From Actinomycetota bacterium (GTDB lineage: Bacteria > Actinomycetota > Aquicultoria > Aquicultorales > JAMCWL01), in contig JAMCWL010000038.1 in assembly GCA_023481285.1 (NCBI GenBank), positions 1 to 42,541 on the forward strand: DNA of 42,541 bases. The letters are read 5' to 3'. How positions within the stretch are numbered: the stretch's first letter is position 1; each line of letters begins with the position of its first letter. This document shows positions 1-8,604 of the stretch, piece after piece. The notes under the pieces are model-generated. The model did no database searches. It was not told where the DNA came from and saw only the letters and a program-made list of their open reading frames with translations. A program made the position numbers and the translations under genes.

Positions 1-888
1 TCCGAGGAGGTAAAAGGGGGCTCCGTCGCAGATCTCTTTTTCGAGGAGGACGTTCGCCTTGATCTGGTCGAGCGGCATGTGTCCCGGCCCCTCTATCATC
101 ACCTGGACGTCCGCCTCCCGGGCTCTTTTAGCCAGCTTGCCGAGGGTTATCAACTCCTGAAACTGCGCGCCGTCGGAGGCGTCGGCCAGGCAGCCGGGCC
201 TCAAGCCGTCCCCCAGGCTTAAAGTGACGTCGAAGCGCCGGGCGATTTCCAGCAGCCTGTCGAACTGCTCATAGAGGGGGTTCTCTTTCTGATTGTGGAT
301 CATCCAGCCGATTATGAGAGCGCCGCCCCTGCTGACGATATCCGCCACCCGGCCGACTTGCCTTAGGATTTCTATCGCTTGCCAGGTAACGCCGGAGTGG
401 ATCGTCATGAAGTCGACGCCATCATTCGCCTGGACTTCTATCGCTTTGAAAAGATCGTCGTCGGTCATCTCGACCACGCTGCCTCGCTCTTCCTTTGCCT
501 TGGCGGCCGCCCGGTATATCGGTACGGTTCCAAGGGGAACCGGTGAAGACTCGACGATCTTCCTCCGGATCAGGTCTAGATCGCCTCCGGTGCTAAGGTC
601 CATGACGGCATCGGCTCCCGCTTTTACGGCGACATCAAGCTTGGCGAGCTCTTCGTCCATATCCGAGCAGGGCACCGACGTCCCGATGTTGGCGTTCACC
701 TTGGTACGCAAGCCGGTGCCGATTCCGACGGGCTTTACACCTTGGTGCAGCGTATTCCTTGGCGCCACGATCTGTCCCGCGACAACGCCCCCGGCCAGCT
801 TGTCGACGGCGATGCGCTCTTCTTCGGCTATCCTGTCGAGCTCCGGCGGAACCGACCCTTTTCTTAAGTTCTCAATCAGCGTACCCAT
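1..888 (-). CDS. thiC: Phosphomethylpyrimidine synthase ThiC (3' end outside window)
   Basis: Radical SAM enzyme that rearranges aminoimidazole ribotide into HMP phosphate, the pyrimidine half of thiamin, in the cytoplasm. Only the first 296 residues are present; the C-terminal CxxCxxxxC cluster motif lies beyond position 1. Recognisable family sequence includes NANIGTS (about residue 66), [30 protein letters not shown] and [12 protein letters not shown]. The ATG at 886-888 follows a strong AAGGAGGG Shine-Dalgarno (890-899). The gene is last of three in thiM-thiE-thiC and its start overlaps the end of thiE by 17 nt, so it is probably translationally coupled and controlled by the TPP riboswitch upstream of thiM. 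Identity is certain from the motifs; only its end is unknown. Confidence 0.96.
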   Translation of the reverse strand, partial: MGTLIENLRKGSVPPELDRIAEEERIAVDKLAGGVVAGQIVAPRNTLHQGVKPVGIGTGLRTKVNANIGTSVPCSDMDEELAKLDVAVKAGADAVMDLSTGGDLDLIRRKIVESSPVPLGTVPIYRAAAKAKEERGSVVEMTDDDLFKAIEVQANDGVDFMTIHSGVTWQAIEILRQVGRVADIVSRGGALIIGWMIHNQKENPLYEQFDRLLEIARRFDVTLSLGDGLRPGCLADASDGAQFQELITLGKLAKRAREADVQVMIEGPGHMPLDQIKANVLLEKEICDGAPFYLLG

Positions 889-1549
889 GCTCCCTCCTTT
901 GCGGGGCCTTCCTTTTCTCTCTCTCAATAATCCTACGCATTTCGGAGGCGGCGGCCACCATATCCTCGGCCTCCGCTATCGCCGAGATCACGGCCACCCC
1001 GTCGGCGCCGGCTTCTATTGCGCTCGCCACCCGTGCGGTGTCGATCCCTCCGATGGCGACGAGCGGCAGATTAACAGCGTCCCGAATCTTTGCGAGCCCC
1101 TGCAGGCCGATCGGCGGGAGTGAGTCATGCTTGCTCGTCGTTGGAAAGATGGGGCCGACGCCAAGATAATCAGCTCCCTTAGCTTGAGCTAGACGTGCTT
1201 CCTCGACGGTCGAAACCGAGACGCCGACGAGGAGATCGGGCCCCAGTTCGAGGCGGGCTTTCTTCAGGGGAAGGTCCGATTGCCCAATGTGGACCCCGTC
1301 GGCTTGAATCTCTAGCGCCACGTCGACCTGGTCGTTGATGATGAGGGGAACGCCTGCACTTCGAGCTATGACGAGCGCCGTGCGGGCTCTCTCGCAGACC
1401 GCCTCTTTGGTGCCAGACTTATCTCTCAACTGCACGACCGTGGCGCCGCCGGTGATCGCTGCGGCGATCGTGTCGAGGTGGCCGCGCCCCAACAGCTCGA
1501 TATCAGCGCTGACAAAATATAAATCATACGCGACTTGGCGTTTGAACAT
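872..1549 (-). CDS. thiE: Thiamine-phosphate synthase ThiE
   Basis: Joins HMP pyrophosphate and hydroxyethylthiazole phosphate to give thiamin monophosphate. The 225-residue protein is a normal-length TIM barrel with the family motifs VQLRDKSG (substrate phosphate site), [41 protein letters not shown] and VAIGGI. I place the start at ATG 1549, about 6 nt after GAGATGA; an in-frame TTG two codons earlier (1555) is the alternative. It overlaps the thiM stop by about 26 nt and the thiC start by 17 nt, so all three genes form one transcript. Confidence 0.95.
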   Translation of the reverse strand: MFKRQVAYDLYFVSADIELLGRGHLDTIAAAITGGATVVQLRDKSGTKEAVCERARTALVIARSAGVPLIINDQVDVALEIQADGVHIGQSDLPLKKARLELGPDLLVGVSVSTVEEARLAQAKGADYLGVGPIFPTTSKHDSLPPIGLQGLAKIRDAVNLPLVAIGGIDTARVASAIEAGADGVAVISAIAEAEDMVAAASEMRRIIEREKRKAPQRREHGYAD

Positions 1550-2351
1550 CCTCAATCATCTCGATAGTTGCCCTTGCCTCTATCTCATCCCCGGATATTT
1601 CAGCGAGGGCGTCGTAAAGGGCGACATGGAAGCTCCCCGGGCGCTCGCCTGACTCTTCGGCGGCCATCTCGCCGGCGATCCCGAAGGCGGTAAGCCCGCC
1701 TATGGCCGCGCGGAAGGCATCGCGCTGAACCCCGGCGAAGCTCGCGACCATCGTCGAGCACATACAGCCGGTTCCCGTGACGCGCGCGAGCATCGGGCTG
1801 CCATTCGAGATAAGCGCGGTGCGCGCGCCGCCGGTCACGACGTCCACGGCGCCCGTCAGGGCCACCGTGCACTCGCGCTCCCGGGCGAGCTCCGTCGCGA
1901 CCTGACGTACGTCCCCCTCATGTCCGATGGACTCCACACCCTTGATCCGCCCACCGAAACCCGCGAGAACCGATATCTCGGCGGCATTGCCCCGAACGAT
2001 GCTCACCCGTACCTCATCGAGGATACGCTTGCACGACTCCGTGCGAAGCCTCGTCGCACCCGCTCCGACGGGATCGAGGACGATGGGGATGTCGAGCTCG
2101 TTGGCTCTCTTGCCTGCCGCGACCATCGCGTCGACCCATTCGGGGGCGAGCGTTCCCACGTTAAGAACGAGCGCGTCGGCGCAGGAGACCATCTCCTCGA
2201 CCTCCTCGAGCGCGTGCGCCATGATGGGAAGCGCGCCGATACAGAGCAGCGCGTTGGCCGTCTCGTTCATCACCACGAAGTTGGTGATGTTGTGGACGAG
2301 GGGCCTCTTTTCTCTCACTTGCCGCAAGTCCTGAGCGATTTCCGTTACCAA
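1524..2351 (-). CDS. thiM: Hydroxyethylthiazole kinase ThiM
   Basis: Phosphorylates 4-methyl-5-(2-hydroxyethyl)thiazole, a salvage step that supplies the thiazole half to ThiE. Seen motifs: PLVHNITNFVVMN, ALPIMAHA, LDPVGAGATRLR, RGNAAEI and the ATP-site TGTGCMCS with the catalytic Cys region. The frame is open back to an ATG at 2432, but that ATG lies inside the TPP aptamer (the conserved ATAATGCCAGCG), so it cannot be the real start. The best start is TTG 2351, 10 nt after AGGAGG (2362-2367). This gives 275 residues, matching the family length. ThiM salvage together with ThiE and ThiC suggests mixed salvage and de novo synthesis; no thiG, thiS or thiD is visible here. Confidence 0.93.
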   Translation of the reverse strand: MVTEIAQDLRQVREKRPLVHNITNFVVMNETANALLCIGALPIMAHALEEVEEMVSCADALVLNVGTLAPEWVDAMVAAGKRANELDIPIVLDPVGAGATRLRTESCKRILDEVRVSIVRGNAAEISVLAGFGGRIKGVESIGHEGDVRQVATELARERECTVALTGAVDVVTGGARTALISNGSPMLARVTGTGCMCSTMVASFAGVQRDAFRAAIGGLTAFGIAGEMAAEESGERPGSFHVALYDALAEISGDEIEARATIEMIEDVQTPSRV

Positions 2352-2374
2352 AACCCGTGCACCTCCTAGATGCG

Positions 2375-2404
2375 AAGAGGCCGCGCCAGCGGACGCAGCC
2401 TCTT
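2375..2404 (-). promoter_or_regulatory. Expression-platform hairpin of the TPP riboswitch
   Basis: On the minus strand, an 11-bp stem (AAGAGGC plus TGCG pairing with CGCG plus GCCTCTT, one G-T wobble) closes an 8-nt loop TCCGCTGG. The loop plus the next base (2385-2393) is perfectly complementary over 9 nt to GCCAGCGGA at the 3' edge of the aptamer (2422-2430). The two pairings are mutually exclusive, as expected for a switching platform. There is no U-run after the stem, and the thiM ribosome site follows 8 nt later, so translational control is more likely than termination. This is inference from base pairing only. Confidence 0.6.
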
Positions 2405-2407
2405 TAA

Positions 2408-2506
2408 GTCGATTTTCTCCCTCCGCTGGCATTATCCAGATCAGGTCCGGTCGGACGGTTCAGCCATCCCTCTCAGCCGCCAAGAAGCAGCTCCCGCTGA
2501 AATCTG
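2408..2506 (-). promoter_or_regulatory. TPP riboswitch (thi box)
   Basis: The minus strand carries the two hallmark aptamer segments of the THI element: GGCTGAGAGGG (about 2468-2478) and ACCTGATCTGGATAATGCCAGCG-type sequence (2424-2446, core CTGATCTGGATAATGCCAG). The flanks GATTTC and GAAAATC can close helix P1. It sits between a good promoter and thiM and should lower thiM-thiE-thiC expression when thiamin pyrophosphate is high, which is the established role of the class. Confidence 0.96.
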
Positions 2507-2526
2507 TTCTTTAATTCTTACCCTCA

Positions 2527-2555
2527 ACTATATAGCGACGTGCCCCGCTTTGCAA
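2527..2555 (-). promoter_or_regulatory. Sigma70-type promoter of the thi operon
   Basis: On the minus strand TTGCAA (-35, 2550-2555) and TATAGT (-10, 2527-2532) are separated by exactly 17 bp. Transcription would begin near 2520, about 15 nt before the TPP aptamer. A CAACCG-AA-CGGTTG inverted repeat partly overlaps the -35 side; it lacks a U-run and its role is unclear. Confidence 0.7.
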
Positions 2556-2591
2556 CCGTTCGGTTGTCTTAATAGATTATCGGTCAGGCAA

Positions 2592-5168
2592 CTAGACAAC
2601 GGTCGCCACTGAGCCGATACCTGGTTGCTTTGTAACCTCAATTCTGGCGGGGAAGGCTTCCTTTAGCTCGTCCAAATGAGTTATGACGATAATCTTTTGG
2701 AAGTCCGGGGAGATGGCGCTGATGGATTCGATGAGGCGGTCGCGTCCCTCTTCGTCCTGAGTGCCGAAGCCCTCGTCGACAACGAGCATCTCGAGGCGGG
2801 CACCCGCTCTTCTCGTGAGAAGCTTGGAGAGGGCGATGCGGATCGCGAAGTTGATCCGAAAGGCCTCGCCTCCCGAGAAGAGTTCATACTTGCGCTCGCC
2901 AAGCTCGCCGTCCGAGATTAGGAGGTCGAGCGTCTCCACGATATTGTCGGTCGTTCGCTGTCCCTTTTGGGTCAGGAAGCGGACGGACATGCGACCGTCG
3001 GATAGCCTCCTGAGGATGGCGTTGGCCTCCTCCTCGATCTCCGGGACGGCGTTTTCGATGATGAGAGCCGGGATGCCCTTCTTGGAGAAGGCGACCGCGA
3101 GGTCCGAATAGGTCTGAATCCCGGCGGCGGTCCGCTCGCGCTCTTTGAGACCGGCCTTCCGCTCTGCAACCAGCTCATCGCAGCGGGAGATGGCCGCCGT
3201 GGCGACCGCGGCTCGCGCGAGGGCGCTCTTTTCCTCGGCCGCGAGTTTGGTGACTTCTGATTCGAGTAACCGGATGTTCGAAGTGGGGTCCTCTTCCGCC
3301 AGCTCGGATTGGAGCTCGATAAGGCGCTTTTCATCCCCCTCGATGAGCGCCGTCTTCTTATCTATTGACTCCTTGAGCGACTCGACCGTCTTTTCCAGGG
3401 CCGATGCACGCTGCTTCGCCGCCTCCAGTTGTGCCGCCTCCCGCTCGAAGCTCGCGAGCTCTTTAATCCGCGTTCTCACCTCTTCATGAGCGCCCGCGTC
3501 GTAGCCGATCTCTCGGAGTTCTTTCGCCAGCTTATCCAGGCGCCCTGACGCTTCGAGCGCGAAACTCTTTTCTGCGAGTTGACTTTCCGCTATTGCTATC
3601 TCTCCTGCCAGAGCGACGCCGCGCGCGGTCCCCTCGTTTGCCCCCTTCAGCTCCGCCTTGAGGCGACCTAGCTCGGCCTGGAGCTGCCCCTTTTCGCTAA
3701 CCTGGTCTCTGAGGAGCTTACCGTGCGCCTCAACCTCTCCGATCTCCTTGCTCAGCCTGGCGATGTTCTCGTCAGTGGATATGGCTTTGGCTTGAAGAGA
3801 AATCAGCTTCTCTTGCATGGCTTTAAGCAAGGAGGCGCGCTCGTCAGGCGTGAGCCCCTTTTTGCAAAGCGGGCAGGCCGCTTCGGTCTCCTCAATCGAC
3901 TTGATATTCTCCTGGAGCTCGGCTATCCGGGCTGCGACGGACGGCTTGCTCCCCGCCAGCTCGCTCTTCTGCCTGGACAGCTCCTTATAGCGCTCTCTCG
4001 ATTCTTCGATTTGTTTTTCCAGGGTGTAGATGTTGTCCACCGTGGCTGAACACTTGTCTCTTTTCAGGAGAAGCGCCGGTCTGTTGGCCGCTTGCCGATC
4101 GGCAAGCGCCTTCTCCTTCCGAAGATGCTCGATACCGGTTCTGAGCTTGACTTCCTCTGCGGCGATCTCTCCCTTGACCCTCTCTATGGCCGAGCCGACC
4201 TCCGAATGCCTGGCAAAGAGCTTGGCCAGCCTCTCATCATCCGCACGGGCTTTTATCAGGAGGGCGGCGCCTTTCTCTATTTCCGTCGCCCGACCTGTAA
4301 GCTGCGCGAGCTCTTGGTTTTCCTTGAGAGACTCGTCAAGCTGCTTTCTCGAGTCGGCGATCTCGGCTTCGCCGGTCGCGAGGCGTCTCTTGAGGTCTTC
4401 CAACTGTGCGAAGGTAGCTTCGCGGCGGGCCTTCTTCTCCCTAAGATCAGCGAGCGCCTTTTCGCGCTGGTCGATCTCTGCTCGGAGCCCTGATGCACGC
4501 TCCATGGCGCCGGCCAGGGCCGCCTCGTGCTCCGGGCGGCGGGAAAGCTCGCCCTCGATGGCGATCAAGCTCGCCTCGCGGGCGGCCAGAGCCTTCTCGA
4601 GGTCGCGTTTCTTGGAGCGAGCTCCTTCTTCGAGCTCGTCATAGAGGGAAAGGCCGAGTATCTCGGCGAGTATCTCCTTACGCTCGGTCGGGCTCTTGGC
4701 CATGAAGCTATCCGCCCGGCCCTGAAGGATGAAGGCCGAGTTTGTAAAGGTATTGAAGTCCATCCGCAAGGTGCGCTCGATCTTCTCCTGGGTCTTGGCG
4801 ATCGTCTCACCGTTGAGCGTGCGGGCCTCATCCCCTTCGAGAACGGAGAAATCGAGGCGGGTGACGCCCGCCTTGTTTTTTCGCTCCCGGACGCGGGTGA
4901 TGCGGTACCGGCGTCCTTCCAGCTCGAAGACGAACTCGACGGCCATGCCGGTCTCCCCGACTTTTATAAGGTCGTCCGTCCCAGCGCCCTTGCGGTCCAC
5001 CCCACGCGCCTGGCCCCAGAGGGCCCAGGTGATCGCGTCGAGAAGCGTCGACTTGCCATGCCCGTTGGGGCCGCAGAGGGAGGCGGTATGGAAGGAGGTG
5101 AAGGATAGCGGCTCCTCCATCATGCCGTAGCTTATGAAGTTGGTGAGTTTAAGCTCAATTGGAATCAT
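2592..5168 (-). CDS. sbcC: Rad50/SbcC-family SMC-like ATPase
   Basis: Large subunit of the Mre11-Rad50 (SbcCD) nuclease complex that tethers and processes DNA double-strand ends. The 858-residue protein has the full plan: N-terminal Walker A GPNGHGKSTLLDAI (about residue 34), long coiled coil, zinc hook CPLC at about residue 432, second coiled coil, ABC signature LFSGGEAFRINFAIRIA, and Walker B MLVVDEGFGTQD near the C-terminus. Its length and single CxxC hook fit either name; the genomic setting with HerA and NurA resembles archaeal rad50. The ATG overlaps the mre11 stop as ATGA. It is the last gene of the SOS-box operon. Confidence 0.95.
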   Translation of the reverse strand: MIPIELKLTNFISYGMMEEPLSFTSFHTASLCGPNGHGKSTLLDAITWALWGQARGVDRKGAGTDDLIKVGETGMAVEFVFELEGRRYRITRVRERKNKAGVTRLDFSVLEGDEARTLNGETIAKTQEKIERTLRMDFNTFTNSAFILQGRADSFMAKSPTERKEILAEILGLSLYDELEEGARSKKRDLEKALAAREASLIAIEGELSRRPEHEAALAGAMERASGLRAEIDQREKALADLREKKARREATFAQLEDLKRRLATGEAEIADSRKQLDESLKENQELAQLTGRATEIEKGAALLIKARADDERLAKLFARHSEVGSAIERVKGEIAAEEVKLRTGIEHLRKEKALADRQAANRPALLLKRDKCSATVDNIYTLEKQIEESRERYKELSRQKSELAGSKPSVAARIAELQENIKSIEETEAACPLCKKGLTPDERASLLKAMQEKLISLQAKAISTDENIARLSKEIGEVEAHGKLLRDQVSEKGQLQAELGRLKAELKGANEGTARGVALAGEIAIAESQLAEKSFALEASGRLDKLAKELREIGYDAGAHEEVRTRIKELASFEREAAQLEAAKQRASALEKTVESLKESIDKKTALIEGDEKRLIELQSELAEEDPTSNIRLLESEVTKLAAEEKSALARAAVATAAISRCDELVAERKAGLKERERTAAGIQTYSDLAVAFSKKGIPALIIENAVPEIEEEANAILRRLSDGRMSVRFLTQKGQRTTDNIVETLDLLISDGELGERKYELFSGGEAFRINFAIRIALSKLLTRRAGARLEMLVVDEGFGTQDEEGRDRLIESISAISPDFQKIIVITHLDELKEAFPARIEVTKQPGIGSVATVV

Positions 5169-6412
5169 GGACGTTTGGTAATCAACAGCTCTTCGATGAG
5201 TTCCTTGGCCGCCTCGGTCAGTTCCTTCTTCCGGGGCTTCAGGTCCTCCCGCGTCAATATGTACTGCTCAAGAGCTTCCAGTGGCCCCCTATCCTCGGAG
5301 AGGTTCGGGTTGCGTCCGCGTCGCTCCTCGCCCTCCAGCTCGATCTCTATCGGGCCGATGGAGTAGGCGCCGTCCAGGGCTCGCCTGATCTCGCTCATGC
5401 GCACTTGCTCTTTCCGGTGGGCCGGCACTTTGGCCCGCAGGCGGACGACGGCGTCGGTCAGGTCGCGCCGGCCTACCTCGGCAAGGATCTCTTCGGTGGG
5501 CCGGTCGCTCTTACATTCGACATTAATGGTAGTAAACGGCCTGGCCGGGACCTTGACGAACTCGTAGGAGGTCGCCCCCTTGGCCAGCGATACGAGGCAG
5601 AATCCTTTCTCCTCCCTCTCCTCGCCGAAGTCGATCCGGTCGAGGCTCCCCGGGTACGCGATCGGCGGGTAGCCGACGGTGAGGTCCTGGTGCTTGTGGA
5701 TATGGCCCAAAGCCACGTAGTCGAAGCCCGCCCTCGCGAGCGAGCTGGGCGCCACCGTCATCTCGCTCCCGATGACGGCAGACCGCTCACTGCCATATGT
5801 GGCCGTCGAGACGGATAGGTGGGCCGCCAAAACGGCCGGGACGTCCGGCCGCAACCGCAAGGCAAACTCTCCGATTTGCCTATCGATTTCTTCCGCGATG
5901 AGCTGCTCTACCTCAGACGGAGATAGGTCACTGTAGTGCTCTCTTGCCAACAGGGCCGCCCTTGAGATGTAGGGCACGGCGACGACGTCCACCGGACCTC
6001 CCCTCGTGTCGATCGGGTAGATGTCGATGCGTCTCCCCACGGTAACGCGCTCGACTTCAAGGGCGGAAAATACGGAGAGGGCGTGCGCCTGCTTTTCCGC
6101 TTGGGGGAGATCGTGATTCCCGACGAGGAGGAAGACCTCTGTCCCCGCCTTGGTAAGGCGCTTGATCTGCTTGGCGAACTCTCGCTGGAGCGTCGGCGAG
6201 GGCCTCTGGTTTTTGTAGGCGTCGCCCGAGAAGACGACAAGGTCAACACTCTGGTCCAAAGCGCGATCGACCAGGTATTTAAGGTTCGCCAGGAAGTCGA
6301 TGACGCGCTGGTTCAATCCCGTGGCCGGGTCGGGCTTGCCATAATTCTCTACGCCGAGGTGGAGGTCGGCGAAGTGGATCGCTTTGACGGCTTTATAGTT
6401 CGAGTTCGTCAT
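5165..6412 (-). CDS. sbcD: Mre11/SbcD-family DNA double-strand break nuclease
   Basis: Manganese-dependent exo/endonuclease partner of Rad50. All five phosphoesterase motifs are present: FADLHLG (I), FSGDAYKN (II), VGNHD (III), LSAHLSV (IV) and LGHIHKHQ (V), followed by a capping domain and an acidic/basic C-terminus that would contact Rad50. The ATG at 6412 (415 aa) puts the first beta-strand (KAIHFADLHLG) at the usual distance from the N-terminus; an in-frame TTG at 6427 is possible. It overlaps the 3' end of herA and couples to rad50 by ATGA. Confidence 0.94.
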   Translation of the reverse strand: MTNSNYKAVKAIHFADLHLGVENYGKPDPATGLNQRVIDFLANLKYLVDRALDQSVDLVVFSGDAYKNQRPSPTLQREFAKQIKRLTKAGTEVFLLVGNHDLPQAEKQAHALSVFSALEVERVTVGRRIDIYPIDTRGGPVDVVAVPYISRAALLAREHYSDLSPSEVEQLIAEEIDRQIGEFALRLRPDVPAVLAAHLSVSTATYGSERSAVIGSEMTVAPSSLARAGFDYVALGHIHKHQDLTVGYPPIAYPGSLDRIDFGEEREEKGFCLVSLAKGATSYEFVKVPARPFTTINVECKSDRPTEEILAEVGRRDLTDAVVRLRAKVPAHRKEQVRMSEIRRALDGAYSIGPIEIELEGEERRGRNPNLSEDRGPLEALEQYILTREDLKPRKKELTEAAKELIEELLITKRP

Positions 6413-8027
6413 CGCCCGTAAGCTCAAGCTTTCTGCGCTCTAATTCGCCCCTTACTCTCCCGCCGGTCGCCTGCATCTCTTTACAGAAGGAGCCGTACTC
6501 CTTGGCGTCGATAACGACGGGCATCGGCAGGGCGTAGCCGGTGAGAAGGAATTGGCGTTCGACCATGTTGTTGACGAGAACTTTGAGGGTACCCTGGTTG
6601 GGGCGGCCGGAGAGCGCCGCGTCGATATCGCGTTCGTCGTCTAACTTGCCGACGATGCGAGTTCCAACCTGTGAGAGAATCTCGTCGTCGATGCCTGAAG
6701 GGCGCTGGTCGATCAAGAAAAGGACCAACCGGTACTTTCTGGCCTCGCGGGCGATGGCGCCGAAGACCGTGGATCCGGCGACCGACGGGTCGAGGAACTT
6801 GTGCGCCTCCTCGATCGTGATAATAAGAGGAGTCGGCCCTTCACGGCCCTCCGCCCTGGCGGCGTCCGTATCTCTAGCATAATCCTCATGAAGGCGTCTG
6901 GTCAGAATGTTGGCGACGAGGATGTAAGTCAAGAGATCGTTGTAACGGCCGAACTGAATGACGACATGTTTGCCGGCTCCGATGTAGTCGCGTATTCTTC
7001 TAACCGTGTCGTCGGAGACCGCTTCCTTAAGAAACGGGAGCTTCTTGAAGCGCCCGAGCTTCCGCGAGAGAACCTTCAAGGTCTCCACATTCGTCGCGCC
7101 AAGTTCTTCTGCGGCTCCTTCAATCTCCTGCGGCTCAAGCTTCAGGAACCTTGCGAGCCACGTCTTCTCTCCCCAGCGCTCTTCAAGCTTGTACATCGTC
7201 TCCCGTTGGGCCTGGGAGAGGGCGAGCTCTGCGCCTAAAAGCTCCATGTCTGAGCAGCGTATCTCATTTAGAGGTACTTGCACTTCGAAGTCGTAAGCTT
7301 GTCCATGACCATAGAGCGGCGACTTTGGGTCGAGGGTGAAGATAGCCACTCTCTGCCCTAGCAGCTTGCGCAGCGAATCGACCGAGCCCCCCTCCTCGCT
7401 CGTGGCCGTCCAACCGAACTCGTTGTGCATATCGAAGACTAGGTTCACGAAGGCGTCCGTCTGCATCAAGTAGCCGAGAATGATTCGCGCGAGAACCGAC
7501 TTTCCGCACCCACTCCGTCCGAAGAGGGCGTTCGAGCGCATGGCTAACTTCCTGAGGTCAAGACAGACCGGGATAGTGGGGTTCATGAAGATCGGCGAGC
7601 CGACGGACGGGTGGAACTCGTCTACTTTGCCGAAGACCTGCTCGACGTCCTCCGGGGTCGCCTCGAAAACGGTCGAGAAGTGGGGCGGCACCGTCGTCGA
7701 TGGCAAGGGCGTCGCCCCCGGGGCGTCCTTCTCTGCGACGAGCATTGGCTGAAGCGACAACTCGTAATAGGTGGAGACGCCCAAGTGGACCCGGCGGTCG
7801 AAATCGTCGGTCGGCGGCGTGAGGAGAATATCCTCGTTCGTCGAGGCGAGCGAGACGTCCTTCAACAGGGAGAAGAATCGATTCCTGTCCCCATCGACGA
7901 CCGCAAACGTCCCGATTCGAACATCTTCTATGTCGACGTTGTCGGAGAGCTTAGCCTGGAGGCCGGAGATTAGCGAGCCTTTGGTTATCTGCCCGAGAAT
8001 GCGCCTGTCCGCCGCTTTATCCGACAT
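6393..8027 (-). CDS. herA: HerA-type hexameric DNA translocase
   Basis: FtsK/HerA-superfamily ATPase that forms a ring with NurA and pumps DNA during end resection. The N-terminus (about residues 10-75) looks like a HAS barrel. Walker A is GRSGCGKSVLAR at about residue 169, Walker B with the glutamate is ITIEEAHKFL at about residue 400, and the downstream RPSGIDDEILSQVGTRI segment carries the sensor/arginine-finger region typical of HerA. At 544 aa it is of normal length. ATG 8027 overlaps the preceding gene by 11 nt. Neighbouring NurA, Mre11 and Rad50 make the assignment firm. Confidence 0.93.
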   Translation of the reverse strand: MSDKAADRRILGQITKGSLISGLQAKLSDNVDIEDVRIGTFAVVDGDRNRFFSLLKDVSLASTNEDILLTPPTDDFDRRVHLGVSTYYELSLQPMLVAEKDAPGATPLPSTTVPPHFSTVFEATPEDVEQVFGKVDEFHPSVGSPIFMNPTIPVCLDLRKLAMRSNALFGRSGCGKSVLARIILGYLMQTDAFVNLVFDMHNEFGWTATSEEGGSVDSLRKLLGQRVAIFTLDPKSPLYGHGQAYDFEVQVPLNEIRCSDMELLGAELALSQAQRETMYKLEERWGEKTWLARFLKLEPQEIEGAAEELGATNVETLKVLSRKLGRFKKLPFLKEAVSDDTVRRIRDYIGAGKHVVIQFGRYNDLLTYILVANILTRRLHEDYARDTDAARAEGREGPTPLIITIEEAHKFLDPSVAGSTVFGAIAREARKYRLVLFLIDQRPSGIDDEILSQVGTRIVGKLDDERDIDAALSGRPNQGTLKVLVNNMVERQFLLTGYALPMPVVIDAKEYGSFCKEMQATGGRVRGELERRKLELTGDDELEL

Positions 8028-8604
8028 GGCCGACCCTCCTCAGGATCGAGCGCGCCCGCTCGTACTCCTCCTTGAGCATTATCGCTATCTCCTGTCCGGC
8101 TTTCACAAGAAATTCAGCATCGCAATCCCGGTTTTGGTAAGCGACGCGAACCGCGGCCGCGATAAGCTCATCGGTAGGCAATCCCGGCAGGGCGTTGATC
8201 GCTCTTATGAAATCCAGGTCTTCCGTAAGCGATATGACCTCCTCCGGCCCGCAAGCGCCGACAAAGGCGTGGATACGGGGCGGCCATGGCGGCAGGTACG
8301 CCTTGACGGCCCCACCCTGGTCCTTGAAGCCGACGATCGCCGCCTCGAACTCAAGGCGTATCATCTCGAATATCTGTGGCTGCTGGGCCTTCAGCTCTTC
8401 CTCTGTAAGCCCCATGGCCATCGGCCTCCTCGATGCGTCGATGCTCGTTTCGTAGACGTTGTAGACGATCGCGTAGGAGGTGATGTCAGGCCCGGAGGGC
8501 ACCTTGACGAACGAGCCGAACGCCGGCGGGTTGTCGAGCTCCTCCCGCTGGGCTCGAAAACGCGTGGTTGAAGCCTCGATGACCTCTCCGATTCTATCGA
8601 TCAT
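8017..8604 (-). CDS. Stand-alone HAS-barrel-like protein of the HerA-NurA operon
   Basis: A 195-residue soluble protein of no named function. Its first 50 residues (IGEVIEASTTRFRAQREELDNPPAFGSFVKV, given here as two overlapping blocks: IGEVIEASTTRF and NPPAFGSFVKV) resemble the HAS barrel found at the N-terminus of archaeal HerA and F1-type ATPases. The remainder is helical, with no catalytic motif I recognise. It starts ATG 8604 with ATGA overlap to nurA and itself overlaps herA by 11 nt, so it is almost certainly made with them. I infer a role as adaptor or regulator of the HerA-NurA ring; a HerA-like domain split from its ATPase is the other reading. Confidence 0.75.
   Translation of the reverse strand: MIDRIGEVIEASTTRFRAQREELDNPPAFGSFVKVPSGPDITSYAIVYNVYETSIDASRRPMAMGLTEEELKAQQPQIFEMIRLEFEAAIVGFKDQGGAVKAYLPPWPPRIHAFVGACGPEEVISLTEDLDFIRAINALPGLPTDELIAAAVRVAYQNRDCDAEFLVKAGQEIAIMLKEEYERARSILRRVGHVG

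Noticed and set aside
2352-2432. N-terminal extension of thiM to the ATG at 2432.
   Set aside because: That ATG is part of the conserved TPP aptamer; a TTG with its own ribosome site gives the normal protein.
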